A stretch of 64,000 nucleotides of DNA from Chionis minor (Eukaryota > Chordata > Aves > Charadriiformes > Chionididae): assembly GCA_013398295.1 (NCBI GenBank), contig VZSF01011264.1, positions 186,001 to 250,000 of the forward strand, given 5' to 3'. Under the pieces are notes generated by a model that saw only the letters and a program-made list of their open reading frames with translations, was not told where the DNA came from and did no database searches. Numbering within the stretch: the first letter of the stretch is position 1; every line of letters begins with the position of its first letter. Below, piece after piece: positions 1-11,500 of this stretch. A program made the position numbers and the translations under genes.

Positions 1-2899
1 ATCAGACTCTTCTAGACAACTAAACTCTGACTTTAAGTATAGAAGCACCCAACATGAGTTTATTTACAGCTTAGATGGCTGTTATTTTTATGTATATAAT
101 GCTGAAAAATGTATCTGTATTCTTCTTTTGGTATTTGATGCAAAATGTCAGATGCACTAGAGCCAAAGATATGAACACCAAAAGAATAAAAAAGAAAAAA
201 TACAGACTTGGCCACACTAGGATGATGCAAAATTTGGGAGAACGTGGCACACTGAAAGTGTGAATACTTTCAGAATGTGTGAAAAGCTGTGTAAATAAAC
301 TAAACGCTCTCTTCAATACTTTCTTGTGTAATCAGATTTTCCTCTGCAGGTCACTCTCTCTTGCCATCATCAGAATAATGTACTAAGAGATTAAAATTTG
401 AAACAAACACACGTGTAATGTGTGAGCTAGGCACAAACATGCTTCTCTTCATATTCCAGGAACATTTGTTTTGCGTTGAGCTTTCTTAAACTGAAATACT
501 TCTTGACCACCCAAGGAGAAATCTGCGGGGCTGTCTGATAACCGAGTTTTCTATTTCGCCCAAGATAACTAATTACAAATTTGATTTCTAATATTCATCT
601 TACTGAAAGAGCTGATACCCAAGTGCGAGTTACCCTTCTCTGTAAAGAGCTTGATGCCTGATGGCTTCAGGATGGCTGGTTTTAACTAATCCCTGTCATC
701 CGGGGGTTCATTCCCCAATCGATTAATGACAAAATACCAGACACCCGCTGAAATGAGCACAGCTCCGGTCTGCCGTCGCCGGCGGGCTCAGTGCCGCTCC
801 GAGTCCGGCCCCTGCCACGAGGCTGTTGCTCACTGCCACCAAAGCGCCGGCGCCGCAAGCAGCCAAGTGAGACAAAGGGGTTTTGCACCCTCTCCCCGAG
901 GGCTGCGTCCCGCTGCAGTCGGGGCCACAATAAAATGCGTGTTTCCAGGGCGAGAATGTTGCTTAGTTATGTATTTTGTATGTTCTTTGCTCGAGGTAAT
1001 GCGCAGAGAAAAAACCTTCCTGCCACACAAATGGTCAAAGACACACAAGTGTGAGCAGACACCATCCGGGACAGCCTTAACCCCAAGTTGACAGGAAATA
1101 CTCAGCGTTATTCTGTCCCGAAAGGCACATTTGCAGGTTCAAATGGTTGACACGCATCAGGTGAGAGAGGGGCGGCGAGTCGTTTATTGATAAAAAAGTA
1201 GTATTTTGCAATCTGTCCTCACTGTTAGTAAGTATATATTGGCATCAGTAAAGTCCAGTGTCATTTTCGCCATGACTATGAAATTCTTGCACATAACAGA
1301 AAATAATCTGACTTAATCTTCTGGAATGAAACGAATTAACTATAGATTTTTTTTTATTTTCCATGTGTTAAAAGCACAAACTGGTGATCTATATGTAAAT
1401 AAACTGCTACAAGATGAATGTAAACTGGGAAAGAATATACTATTTTTGCATGGTAACAGATTACTTAAGGACCTCTTGATGCCTTACAGAGAATTTGGAA
1501 AAGCATTTTATTTAGAGGCAATTCTATCTGTGTACTTTTTGTATCTTTAGCTCACTTTGGTTTTGTCTGAGAAAAAAAATAATCTCAGAATTAGATCTTT
1601 GTTTGTTCTTGGAATTAACGTTCTTCAGTACTTTGCATATTCAATGGTTTCTACGCCATCTTGACTCCTGTTACATGATGAAGCTGAGGCTGTTCTTTTC
1701 AGAGGAGAAATCTGGATGCTTGTAGTCTGGAAGGGAAACAGTTTTAGAGCCCTGGAATTGTTCCAAAATAAAATGTTTTCTGAGGCATCTAGAGCCCCTT
1801 CATTTCAGCTTTTCGTTATGTATTTTAGCAAAGTACAAGCATCAAACGAGGCATTTTCCTAAGTGTTGCCTATTCTATTTTCAACTGAAAGTGAAGGGTT
1901 AAAATCTAACATACATTTGTGTAAAAAAAAAAAATCTTACCTGTAATTAAAGATTTTTCAGTTTTGGTATATTAGCATGTATATCAAAAAGTCATCTATG
2001 GAAACTTTTGTAAAGAATTAAATTGTCACATTTCTCAAAACTGCTCATAAGATTTTCTCATGGACTGACAATAAAAGCTCTTTTATAAAATCTGTTGTTA
2101 CTCCAGCACTCTGTCCTCACAATCGGTATAAAGTCATTCAGAATGTGTGCCTATACTAAATGTGTTGTAAAAAAAAATAAATACATAAAGTAACAACCAA
2201 AGGAATACTGGAACCTGAGATTGATTTTAGCAATCTTCTATGAAAAAAATTGTGGCAAAGTTCTCTGACGATGCAGCAGTCTTTCTGTAATGGTTTCATT
2301 TTTTTATTTTAAATCAATAATAGTATAACCAAATGTATATGCTTGTTTAATATGAATTGACAATTGGGAATGCATAGTATTTTTTCAGACTATGTGTCTA
2401 AAACAATAAAGTTTAAAAGTGTTCAGTCTCTATTCCAGTTTTTGTGTGCACTTGCATCTCTCTCTTCACTTGGAAATCCAGGAATGCCGAAGAATTATCT
2501 CAATTTTTTTCATGTTAACGAAGCAATGAGACTCCTCTGCTCTATAAACTGAAACTTCGGGTCTGTTCAGTGAAAGGAATAGAACATACACAATTTTGAT
2601 TGCAAGATGTAGCATTATAAACCCAAATCTATCCAAATATTTATTAGCCAAAACCAGTGGCAGGAGGCTGCTGCATCCATCCAGTACATCCCCGGCAAGG
2701 GCCAGCAGCGCGGGCACGGCAGTGGGACCGGCAGGATTATTCCTGGGCCACGGCACGCTTCAATTGTGTGTCGGGAACGGGTGGCTGGTGTTCAGTTCAC
2801 AGGAAATGGCCATCCCTGATGCCTCCTGCCATCATCCTCCAGGATTCTTTGCCCCCCAGCCCATCTGAGAGCCCCTGGGCTGGTGGCTGTGTCAGTGGC
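1..2899. other. AT-rich flank without a recognised gene
   Basis: No exon with matching phases and good splice sites was recognised here. The stretch is AT-rich, with a small CpG-rich patch at about 750-950, and contains several polyadenylation hexamers (AATAAA at 294, 1767 and 2070). In human the gene upstream of MEIKIN on the same strand is ACSL6, so this could be ACSL6 3' UTR or downstream flank. That is inferred from gene order alone; no ACSL6 coding sequence is visible. Confidence 0.4.
2070..2105 (+). terminator. Possible polyadenylation site
   Basis: AATAAA at 2070-2075 is followed within 30 bases by a T/G-rich element (TCTGTTGTTACTCC). This is the best-formed of several hexamers in the first 2.3 kb and would suit the end of a + strand transcript entering from the left, possibly ACSL6. 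No transcript evidence is available. Confidence 0.25.
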
Positions 2900-3508
2900 C
2901 CGAGGGACCGCTCCCCCCTCACTCTCCATTTCTCCCGGCAAGTTTGTGGGTGACTCCAAGCGGAGCGGTGCAGGTGGCACGCCTGGGGGACGGGATGCCA
3001 TCCAGAGGGACCTGGCCCGCTCCGGGGCCACCAACAGCAGGAGGACACGGAGCTGCTGGAGCGGGGCCAGAGGAGGCCCCGGAGATGCTGGGAGGGCTGG
3101 AGCCCCTCTGCTGGGAGGATACTGGGAGAGCTGGGGGGGTTCAGGCGGGAGAAGAGAAGGCTCTGGGGAGACCTTCCAGCCCCTGCCAGTGTCTGAAAGG
3201 GGCTCCAGGAAAGCTGGGGAGGGACTCGGGATCAGGGAGTGGAGCCATAGGATGAGGGGGAATGGTTTTACACTGAAAGAGGGGAGGTTTTGATGAGATA
3301 TCGGGCAGAAATTGTTCCCTGTGAGGGTGGTGAGCCCCTGGCCGGGGTTGCCCAGAGCAGCTGTGGCTGCCCCATCCCTGGAGGTTCAAGGCCAGGTTGG
3401 ACGGGGCTTGGAGCAGCCTGGTGTGGTGGGAGGTGTCCCTGCCCAGGGCAGGGGGTGGCACTGGGTGATCTGTAAGGTCCCTCCCAACCCAAACCATTCT
3501 GTGATTAA
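2900..3508 (+). mobile_element. CR1 LINE 3' fragment with internal deletion
   Basis: The segment reads like the end of CR1 ORF2 and its 3' UTR in + orientation. Recognisable blocks are the 'gggacgggatgccatccaga' region at about 2988, the 'ggacacggagctgctggag' region at about 3042, 'gagaagagaaggctctgggg' at about 3149, and the typical end 'ggtccctcccaacccaaacc' at 3476-3495 followed by 'attctgtgatt'. Sequence between about 3020 and 3035 appears shortened relative to the usual CR1 order, so an internal deletion is likely. The left boundary is approximate. Confidence 0.85.
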
Positions 3509-4060
3509 TATTCACTCGCTCAGCATAACACCTCAGGCCGAACGCCTGCTGACCAGCCGCCTCACGGCGGGCCGGGCCGGGCTGCGGCGGGCCGGTGGCG
3601 CCCCCTAGGGACGGCCGCGGTGCCGCCGCGCATGCGGGCGGGAGGCGGCNNNNNNNNNNNNNNNNNNNNNNNNNNNNNNNNNNNNNNNNNNNNNNNNNNN
3701 NNNNNNNNNNNNNNNNNNNNNNNNNNNNNNNNNNNNNNNNNNNNNNNNNNNNNNNNNNNNNNNNNNNNNNNNNNNNNNNNNNNNNNNNNNNNNNNNNNNN
3801 NNNNNNNNNNNNNNNNNNNNNNNNNNNNNNNNNNNNNNNNNNNNNNNNNNNNNNNNNNNNNNNNNNNNNNNNNNNNNNNNNNNNNNNNNNNNNNNNNNNN
3901 NNNGGGAGGAGGGAGGGATGGCGGTCCCTGCGCTGGGCTTTGTCCGGTTCTCGGACTCTCATGGCCGCTTGAGGAGCGGGTAGGGATGGCCCAGGTGAAG
4001 TCACCCGCCGGGGAAGGCTCTTGTCAACCAAGCGGTTGACCAGCGGTCGCCCCCGGGGTC
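3509..4060. promoter_or_regulatory. CpG-rich stretch broken by an assembly gap; candidate MEIKIN promoter
   Basis: Bases 3545-3649 and 3904-4060 are very GC- and CpG-rich (for example 'gacggccgcggtgccgccgc' at 3610) on both sides of the Ns. It lies about 1.4 kb upstream of the first MEIKIN exon that can be placed. A CpG-island promoter with the missing first exon is the simplest reading, but no TATA box, start codon or exon boundary can be fixed. Confidence 0.45.
3650..3903. other. Assembly gap (Ns)
   Basis: 254 undetermined bases inside CpG-rich sequence. Any reading frame crossing it is uninterpretable. It is a good candidate location for the missing 5' exon of MEIKIN. Confidence 1.
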
Positions 4061-4884
4061 ACCCCCAGCTGCGTGGCCTTGGGTTGTGTCCAGCCGAGCT
4101 GGTCCTGGGAGAGGCTGGAAGTGGTTGGTCGGTGCCCAAGTCCCTTATGGCACGGAGGAAGCAGGTAGCTGGTCTGGGAGCGGGACCTTTTCCTTTCTTT
4201 TTAGCTCTTCCTAATAAAAAGGGTCTCTGTAAGGTATGTTCCCGTCCCCATCTAGTAATTTCCTTTAGAAATAGCATGACAAAGCCCTTGCCCACCTTTC
4301 AGAGGGTACTTCAAAAAAGTGCTTAATGTCCCTCGTGGGGAACAGCCTCATCGCCGGATGCCGTTCAGCAGATCTCGGGTCAGGAACTGGAGACGTGAAA
4401 GGCAAAAACGCAGCCTAAGGGGAAGGTGTGGGATTCACGTGAAGCCTAGCAGTAACACCATAACTTGCTAAAGCAAATGGGGAAGGCCAGTGCGGGATGT
4501 CTTGCACCCCCGATGATCTTGATAATTTAAAGATAAGACTTTAAATTACTGCTACAGAATGCAGTCGACATTATTTTCTGTCTCCATCTGGCTCTGCGGG
4601 CTCATGTTGCCGTAGGTGGTGGCACTCTTGCATAGGTGACTGGTGCAACCAGCAGCCTTGAGGTCCGTTTGCTTTTTGTACTTATACACACGGAAGAAGG
4701 AGGGAGAGGGATGAGTGAGTCCTGCTCATCCCCGGGCTTGTCCTGAACTCCCAGGGACCTTCGGCTCAAGGGCTCTGTGCAGAGCTGGGGCTACAGTGCT
4801 TCGGACCCATTTCCTCGCATGGGATGGATGATCTTTTAACTTGTTGTCATAAAAGTGTAGCTCTAGAAAGTCTGGCTGTTTCGT
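4061..4884. other. Spacer or first-intron sequence upstream of MEIKIN
   Basis: No supported exon. A start codon at 4147 (MARRKQ) followed by possible donors at 4165 (GTAGCT) and 4234 (GTATGT) was considered, but both leave phase 0, which does not fit the next exon at 5481 (it needs one carried base). A TCACGTGA E-box lies at about 4435. Confidence 0.4.
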
Positions 4885-4941
4885 AGAATCATAGAATCAC
4901 TTGGGTTGGAAGAGACCTTCAACATCATCGAGTCCAACCAT
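4885..4941 (-). mobile_element. CR1 LINE 3' end fragment
   Basis: 'tagaatcatagaatcacttg' followed by 'ggttggaagagaccttcaa' and 'gagtccaacca' is the reverse complement of the CR1 3' terminus, so the element is on the - strand and truncated to about 57 bases. Confidence 0.9.
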
Positions 4942-5480
4942 AAAGTTTCAGTTTCTAGCTCCTGGCTACTGAAAATAAAACACAAAGCTCAACAGTTTAC
5001 ACAGTTAGTGTTAGGATAAGAAAATACGTCTCTGAAGTTTGCTGGTTCCTAAGTAGTTGTGTCATCACAGCCTCTGGGATTATATACAGTGAGGATTGGT
5101 TTATGTGGGAATTCTTAGGATACAGCTAATGAACTCCATTTAAAGCTGATTTAGACTCGAACTGCTTTGAACCTTGGTATAGTAAGGGTTGCTTCCAAGG
5201 TGTTTTTTTTCCTTTTAATCAACAGGTTTCTAAAAGGCCTGGAGTATTTATTGAAGTCTGTTGGTTTTCTTTCTTTTTGGTCTTGTTGATAGAATGGTGA
5301 AAAAAGCTTGGGTGAAAATAATACAGCAAAGTCAGACTTTTCAATCTTTGTGGTAATAGGGTCAAAAATTGTTATGGACATGGAAGACGGGAAGCAGCTA
5401 AAGGTGCCCCATTAGTTTTAATATTAGAATTTATCTGATTATTTCTAAAGTTACTGAACTAAATACTTATTCTTCTCTAG

Positions 5481-5568
5481 GCCTGAAGGGAAAGTCCAGT
5501 GTGAAAACCCTACCAAAAATTAAAGAAAATCTTGAAGTCACCCAAGCAAGCCATTCATGCAACCAGAG
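5481..5568 (+). CDS. MEIKIN: MEIKIN exon (first visible)
   Basis: The acceptor tract 'ttattcttctctag' ends at 5480 and the donor GTCTGT starts at 5569. Of the 88 bases, the first two complete a codon from an unseen upstream exon and the last two (AG) are completed downstream. It reads LKGKSSVKTLPKIKENLEVT and onward to HSCNQ. The donor is weaker than average. The other two frames hit stops or do not match the next exon. Confidence 0.75.
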
Positions 5569-8500
5569 GTCTGTTAGAACTCATTCAAATACACCATTAT
5601 TAACACTAACTGATCATTTTATTGTTTTGCCTGCATGAGATGTATCTTGGAGATATGCAGTCTGAATTATTGGTAAGCTGATGTTTGTCAGACTATTGTT
5701 GGCACCTCATAAAGACATTTTGTAGTTTTTGTCCCCTTCTAGAACAAGTCTAGCGCCATGTATTGAGCTTAGCTCTGTTCTTCAACTGCAGCACTCAAGT
5801 GTATGTCAGAGAAACAACAGACTTTGAAGAAAATGAAGAGAAAACACAAGAAAGCACTGCACCACTGAAGGTGAGAATGCTGTTATGCTCTTTAGCTACT
5901 AGTGATTTAGGGAGGATAAATCAAAGAAATGTGACATGTTAAATTCCTTTTCTAATCAAGTAGAATTTCCTGTGAGTTATGTGTGTTTTTCAGGCTGAAC
6001 TTGCTCCTGTATTTTGGTGACATTTTCCTGTGTCTTTGGCCAGAATAAAAGCTGTTGGAATTATTGGTAGCATGGGCAAACATCAATGCTAATTATGCTT
6101 AATGAGGAAGGGCCATAGCAGTTGTGTTGTGTGGAAGATACTTCATTGCAGTGTGATTCAAGAGAATTGCTCATTTCTAGTTCAGACACAGACCTTTGAC
6201 AAGTCACTGTTGTGCTCTTCACCACGTTAGCAAAACTGGAACAAAGTATTTTGGGATGACTGAGGTGAAGTGTTATAGGACAGTTAATACTGCAATGGCA
6301 AGAAAATACTTCACTGAATGTGTTTGAACTAAAATTTGCTACAGCAAAGGGCTCAAGTGGTATTGGTGTAAAACTATTTTTCTTTAAATGCTAGCTCTTC
6401 TTTAGAGTTCATCAATTATTTACATTTCCTGCAAATCCTTAGTTTCTTAGAATATACTATATATACAACATAGTTATTTGTATTCATAGGAAATGGTCTA
6501 GAATTCTTAAAGTGAGCAGGATGAATTGGGCCTCTTAAAAGGGGAAAAAAATAAAGACAGGGAAATTCCTTACTCTGCTGCTATCTTATGTATAACTTCA
6601 GTTGATGTCAGTATGCCTTTGCTGTAAGTCTCATTCAGCAAAGATTGTAGGATCAAATTTATTGGGTATTCATGATGAATTTTAGAACTATAAGTCAGAT
6701 TGCAGATTTGTTAATGATGCATGAAAAACCCAGGTACAAATTACACTGTGAATAGCAAGTTAAAGCGGTGAAGTACCAGACAGTAAGTTTCTGAGCATCT
6801 ACTAATGTAGGAAGACTTTTGTCTACATCCAGTTTTCTCAGGTTATTTGTCTTGGTCATTTAATTGTAGGAATCCCTGATAATCAACTTTGAAAGTAAAG
6901 AAAGTTTGAAAAATGCTGATGTGACTTCAAGTGAGTATAATGACAATACATCATATTAGGAAGTATCTTTTTATATCTGTATAAAACTAACTAGAATTCA
7001 TTATATAATTGTAGTTATATTTTTATGAAAGTACCGGTGTGCTGTTCTTACACTGGTTCTGACTGCGTGGTATTAGAAGGTGAAGGTTTTGAGGCCCCTG
7101 GCTGGACTTCTGCCTCTTCTTCCGGCACGTGGCTTGGTTTGCGTGGATTGATTGTGGGCAGCACAGACAGGGTGGGAGCCCTGCAAGATCCGAGACGAGT
7201 CTTGAGCCCGGCCTGTTGAAAACCACGTGATCTTGGTTTTATCACTGACAGAACTAGTTGTTGACCTGAGTTCTTCAGTTTACTCAAACCTGCATGTTTA
7301 AAAGCTCGTGCCTAAATAGCTTGTCCTTCTGAAAACGAACCGGCCTAAGAATTACCTTATCAGACATTGAATTCTTCAGGTATTTCTTGTGAGCTCTGAG
7401 CAAGGAAGGTGTCTTCCGTTAGCCTACGGCAGTGTAAATCGGGCTTTGGGATGCCCTTTGTTTATTTGTTTCTTTAACTGTATTATGAGTCAGTATAAGG
7501 TACTGACTTGACCATAGTTAACTCATCACAGGGATGAGACTTAAATAAGGAAATTCTGATGGTTTATAGAAGACGATACTTTATAGCTGCCTTTCTTTAT
7601 CTCTAGGTACAGGAATGACTCTTCCCACAGGTGTTTCAGCCTTTCTCTTAGAGTGTTTAGATGTAGATTCAACTGCAGATTATAACGCACGTGCTAGTGA
7701 CAGCCTGAACAGTTGGCCATCCCCTGAAACATTCAGAGATGATGGTTCAGGTGAGACTTTTGGGGGTTTTTGAGCTTTATTTCATGAAGAAAATGTGGGG
7801 GAGACTATCTACAGTAGAAAGACTGGTGGTTTCTCTTGGTGTGACTCGCCAGGTCAGATGTTTGCTATAAGCCAACCGGTGCTTAACATGGGACCTGTAT
7901 GTCTGATCCTCCAATCCAGTGTGAATCACGTCCTGATGTAACGTGAATCGTGCTGTAAACTTGAAGTAGCCACTGTGGACACAAACTGCCTGTTGGCGGT
8001 GGCCAACAAATCTGCTTTCAGTCAAATTACTCCCAAACTTTTCTGCGGTTCTTTGAGCCAAGGCAATGCTTTCACTTTGCTTTAAAGTTTCTGTCTTGCG
8101 AATGTGGTTGCTTTCAATTTGGTCACTAATTTAATAATTCAGTGAACTGCAGCATAAGAAGCTTGCACTTACATCTTTTACATAGAAGAAGGACCTAAGT
8201 TTTGCTCTGAAGACTCCAGCAAGTACAAGAACTCTACTCTCCTGGACTCCAGCAAAGCAGTGACCATAGATAAGATACCACAGATCTCAAATCTTTCAGC
8301 GATACTAGGTAATTCTTTTCTACAATACTTATGAATACATACAAAACCAGATTTCACTGTAGTGCAAGGAACCTGTATAAAATATGTAATGATCATTTAA
8401 TTTAAAGCATATTTGCATAATGGGGAGCAGCTCCCTTAATTGTCTGTGCTTGCTTCTAATATTTTGCTTTATAATGCAGTGTGCACTAAAGCATTGTCTG

Positions 8501-11500
8501 GTCTGCTTTGCTTTTTCTTTTAAAGTTTAGCTTTTATGGTTTGTGTCTTTTTTTTTTTTTTAAGAACCTGTACTGGACAGTTGTCAAGACCGATACACTA
8601 CAAGGTAATCTGCTCTTTGATGCAACTAAGTGTTCATGGTTTTTTCTTTTGAGTGGTATTTAAAAGAAGGGCCAGTATGAAACCTCTGATCCTGCAAACA
8701 CTTCTGTTGAGTTTCAGCTACCTCTGTCCTCACTAACTGTGAAACTGGTGCATTAAGTCAGGTAAGAGGTTGCCTTAAAGACTTATTTGGTCTTGCAGCT
8801 GTAGGGAAATCAATGTAAGAGACCTCAATGAAGGATTTTATTGGAAGGGGTAGGTGACATTTATTTACAAAATACCTAAATAAGTTATTTTTATCCACCT
8901 GTTGTCAAGTCCTCATTAAGTCTCTGGTGTTCTGTGCTTGCTTGGCCAGCACAAAATTAGGTTTTGGGCAAATATTTTATATCATTTAGGAGGTGTCAGC
9001 TTATATGGGGCACCCCTTTGCTTCAGACTTTTGCTGACTTCAGCCTTCGTAAATCTTGGCCCAGGTTGCTTCCCACTTCTGTGGTTTTTTTGTTATTTGG
9101 GTTTTTCTCCCTTATTTGGAATACATGTCTACCAGGAAGCAGAATGGTGTATGTAATACGCTGCAACCGTATTGCCACTCTGCTGTTGTTAGGATGCCAC
9201 GTTTTCTGCTGAGTAGTCATCTGTGGGGTGGTTTTATCACAGTGAAGGGTCTTCTGTACTTGGCCTTGTCCCAGTGCCGCCTTCATGTCCTGACATAAAA
9301 GTCTGAGTAGCAGGAGTGTTTTTCTAGGAACAGTATTAATTTCTTCTAACCCTTGTGCTGCTGTTTCCAGTCTTATGTGCAGACATTTCCATCTGTAACT
9401 CATTTACACTGGTCTGATAGTGTTACAGATCTCTGCACAATTCAATCTGAATTTTCTTGTGAACCCGGTTTCCCCCTGCATCCTCCTCGAGTATGTTCTG
9501 TTCTAGTACACTTCAGTTCTTTACTTTAGTGAATGTCTTCTGTGGGTCTTCCATTGCAAGGATCTTCAGAATAAGCTGTGTGACTTGATGATAAACTATC
9601 AAATAACTGTAAATTGTGGTTAAGTAGCTCAGCAACAATGTTCTTAAAAATAAGCTTTATCCATTTTCACTCTGTCTGTATTTTCCTATGATTTCTTTAT
9701 ACATTTTTTTTTTTAAGGTTAACATTCAGGATAGTTGTTCACTTTTTTTCTTCCTCTCCTAGAAAGATACTGTCAGACTGCAATTACAGTTCTTCAGCAT
9801 TAAGTGTTTCAACTACTCTGGCAGGTAAAATATGACTGAAGCAGTTGTACTAGCTGTGAGACTACAGAATATTCTACACAAACTTAAAAGGTAGCAAAAT
9901 ACCAGAACCAGGCTTCCGCTGCGTGGTTTGTCCCCCTGGCACAGGCAAAGCTCAGTTGTGTCGTGAAGGGAAAGCGTGAGTTGAAAATCTGCTCTGTAAA
10001 TAAGACTTGGTTCTAATTGATGTGTTAGGAGAAGAATAAAAAAAAACCCCAAACACCCAGAACCCTGAACCTTGCATTTTTGCATTTAATCACCTGTGAT
10101 GCTCAATGAAAATTAGCATTTCTTATTTAACTTATCCAGGAACAGAACTGTTTGTGTGATGCTCCTTACTTGAATGTATTTCATATCAGCTTCACACGTA
10201 CTATTAGGAGTCCTTCATGTAACTACAGTTCTGGACTGTGACTGATGCAATTCTGGCTACGGCCCAGATACCACATAATTTTCCCCTGCTTAATTTGGAC
10301 TGGAATAGCAGCAGAAGTTGCCACTGGCAAAGGCTGCTGTGATTATGCAATTCCTCTGCTCCCACAGTGTGCGTGTCTAGCAGTAAATAGCCAGGTGAAC
10401 GTAAGATTAATAAGCAACCTTGCTCCCTCAAGGAAAGGGAGAGGAGTAAAGCAGCCCTGTTTGTGGGGAGAGGGAGATGAGGGTTATATTGAAGGGAGGA
10501 AGCGTGTTTACGTGGGTGGCTTGGGAATGATCCCTCTTTGAAAGCCATCCTGTAAGACGTGGGTTGGAGAGCAGCTGTGGTCTTTGTCTCATTTAATTAA
10601 TTTGTTGGAAATTTATCACAGGAAAAAAAATCTGTAAAATTACAGCTTCAAGAGAGAGAACTCCAGACCTAGAAACTGGTATGCGCTGTTCTTCACCGTT
10701 AGGACCGGAAAGAAAGGTGAAAGATCCTTAATAAAGTAGCCAGGTTGTAACGTAGATGACTTGTACCTTCCTTGTCTAGGTGGACGGCTCCACCTAGAAG
10801 TGTAGTAGTTTCCCTTGGAAGGGGTCCCTGCAGATAATGGCAGGAGTGAAGATGTGGCTTGGCTCTGTCGCTGGGCAGCAGCAATACTCGTGGTGCCCCC
10901 TAAGCTCACTGGTTTTCAGACTGATGGGGTCACTGGTACCGAATCGGTTGCGTAGAGCTCAAGTACAACAGCGGGAAGTTTCTTGTTAGTGCTTACCAGG
11001 CTACAGGGTTCACTTTGTAACGTGGAATGTGATCGTTTCACCCTTTAGCCTGACAATGAAACTGCTAAACCCAAAAGACTGAAGTGTAAGAAAAAAGAAG
11101 ACCGTTCTAATACATCAGGAGAAGCTACACTGTCACTCAGTCAGCTTGATACCCCAGGAAACGCTTCAGCCAAATCGGTGGGGCTGACAGGAGGAGTACA
11201 GCTGTCCAAACAGTCAGATGCTGTGGTGGTAAGTATTCCCCATGTGCCCTGCTGATTAGCAAAGGCATAAAATGGAGAGTTTTGAATCGTGACAAAAGTT
11301 GCAATTAAATACGAGAGGTGGTGGGAAGTGCTTTATCCTGTAGTTGTGAACGGGACCTGAAATGTGTGTGCTCTGTGCTGCAGTAAACTGAGTCTGTCTC
11401 TTAATTTTGGAGAGCTTAAGACCAAAAAAACGTGAATGACAGGAGTTCAGTAGTGAAGCCCTAAGAACTATGAGTAATTCTAAATGGACTTGTTTATACA

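Noticed and set aside
3141..4031. Long ORF of 296 codons on the - strand
   Set aside because: Most of it is Ns; the readable part is antisense CR1 and GC-rich sequence, so the length is an artefact.
4147..4233. Start codon and short frame (MARRKQ and onward) as MEIKIN exon 1
   Set aside because: Both possible donors leave phase 0, whereas the exon at 5481 needs one carried base; the phase-0 reading of that exon meets TGA immediately.
10679..10703. A 24-base intron inside the MEIKIN exon at 10622
   Set aside because: Far below the minimum intron size, and reading through keeps the frame and the CSSP motif.
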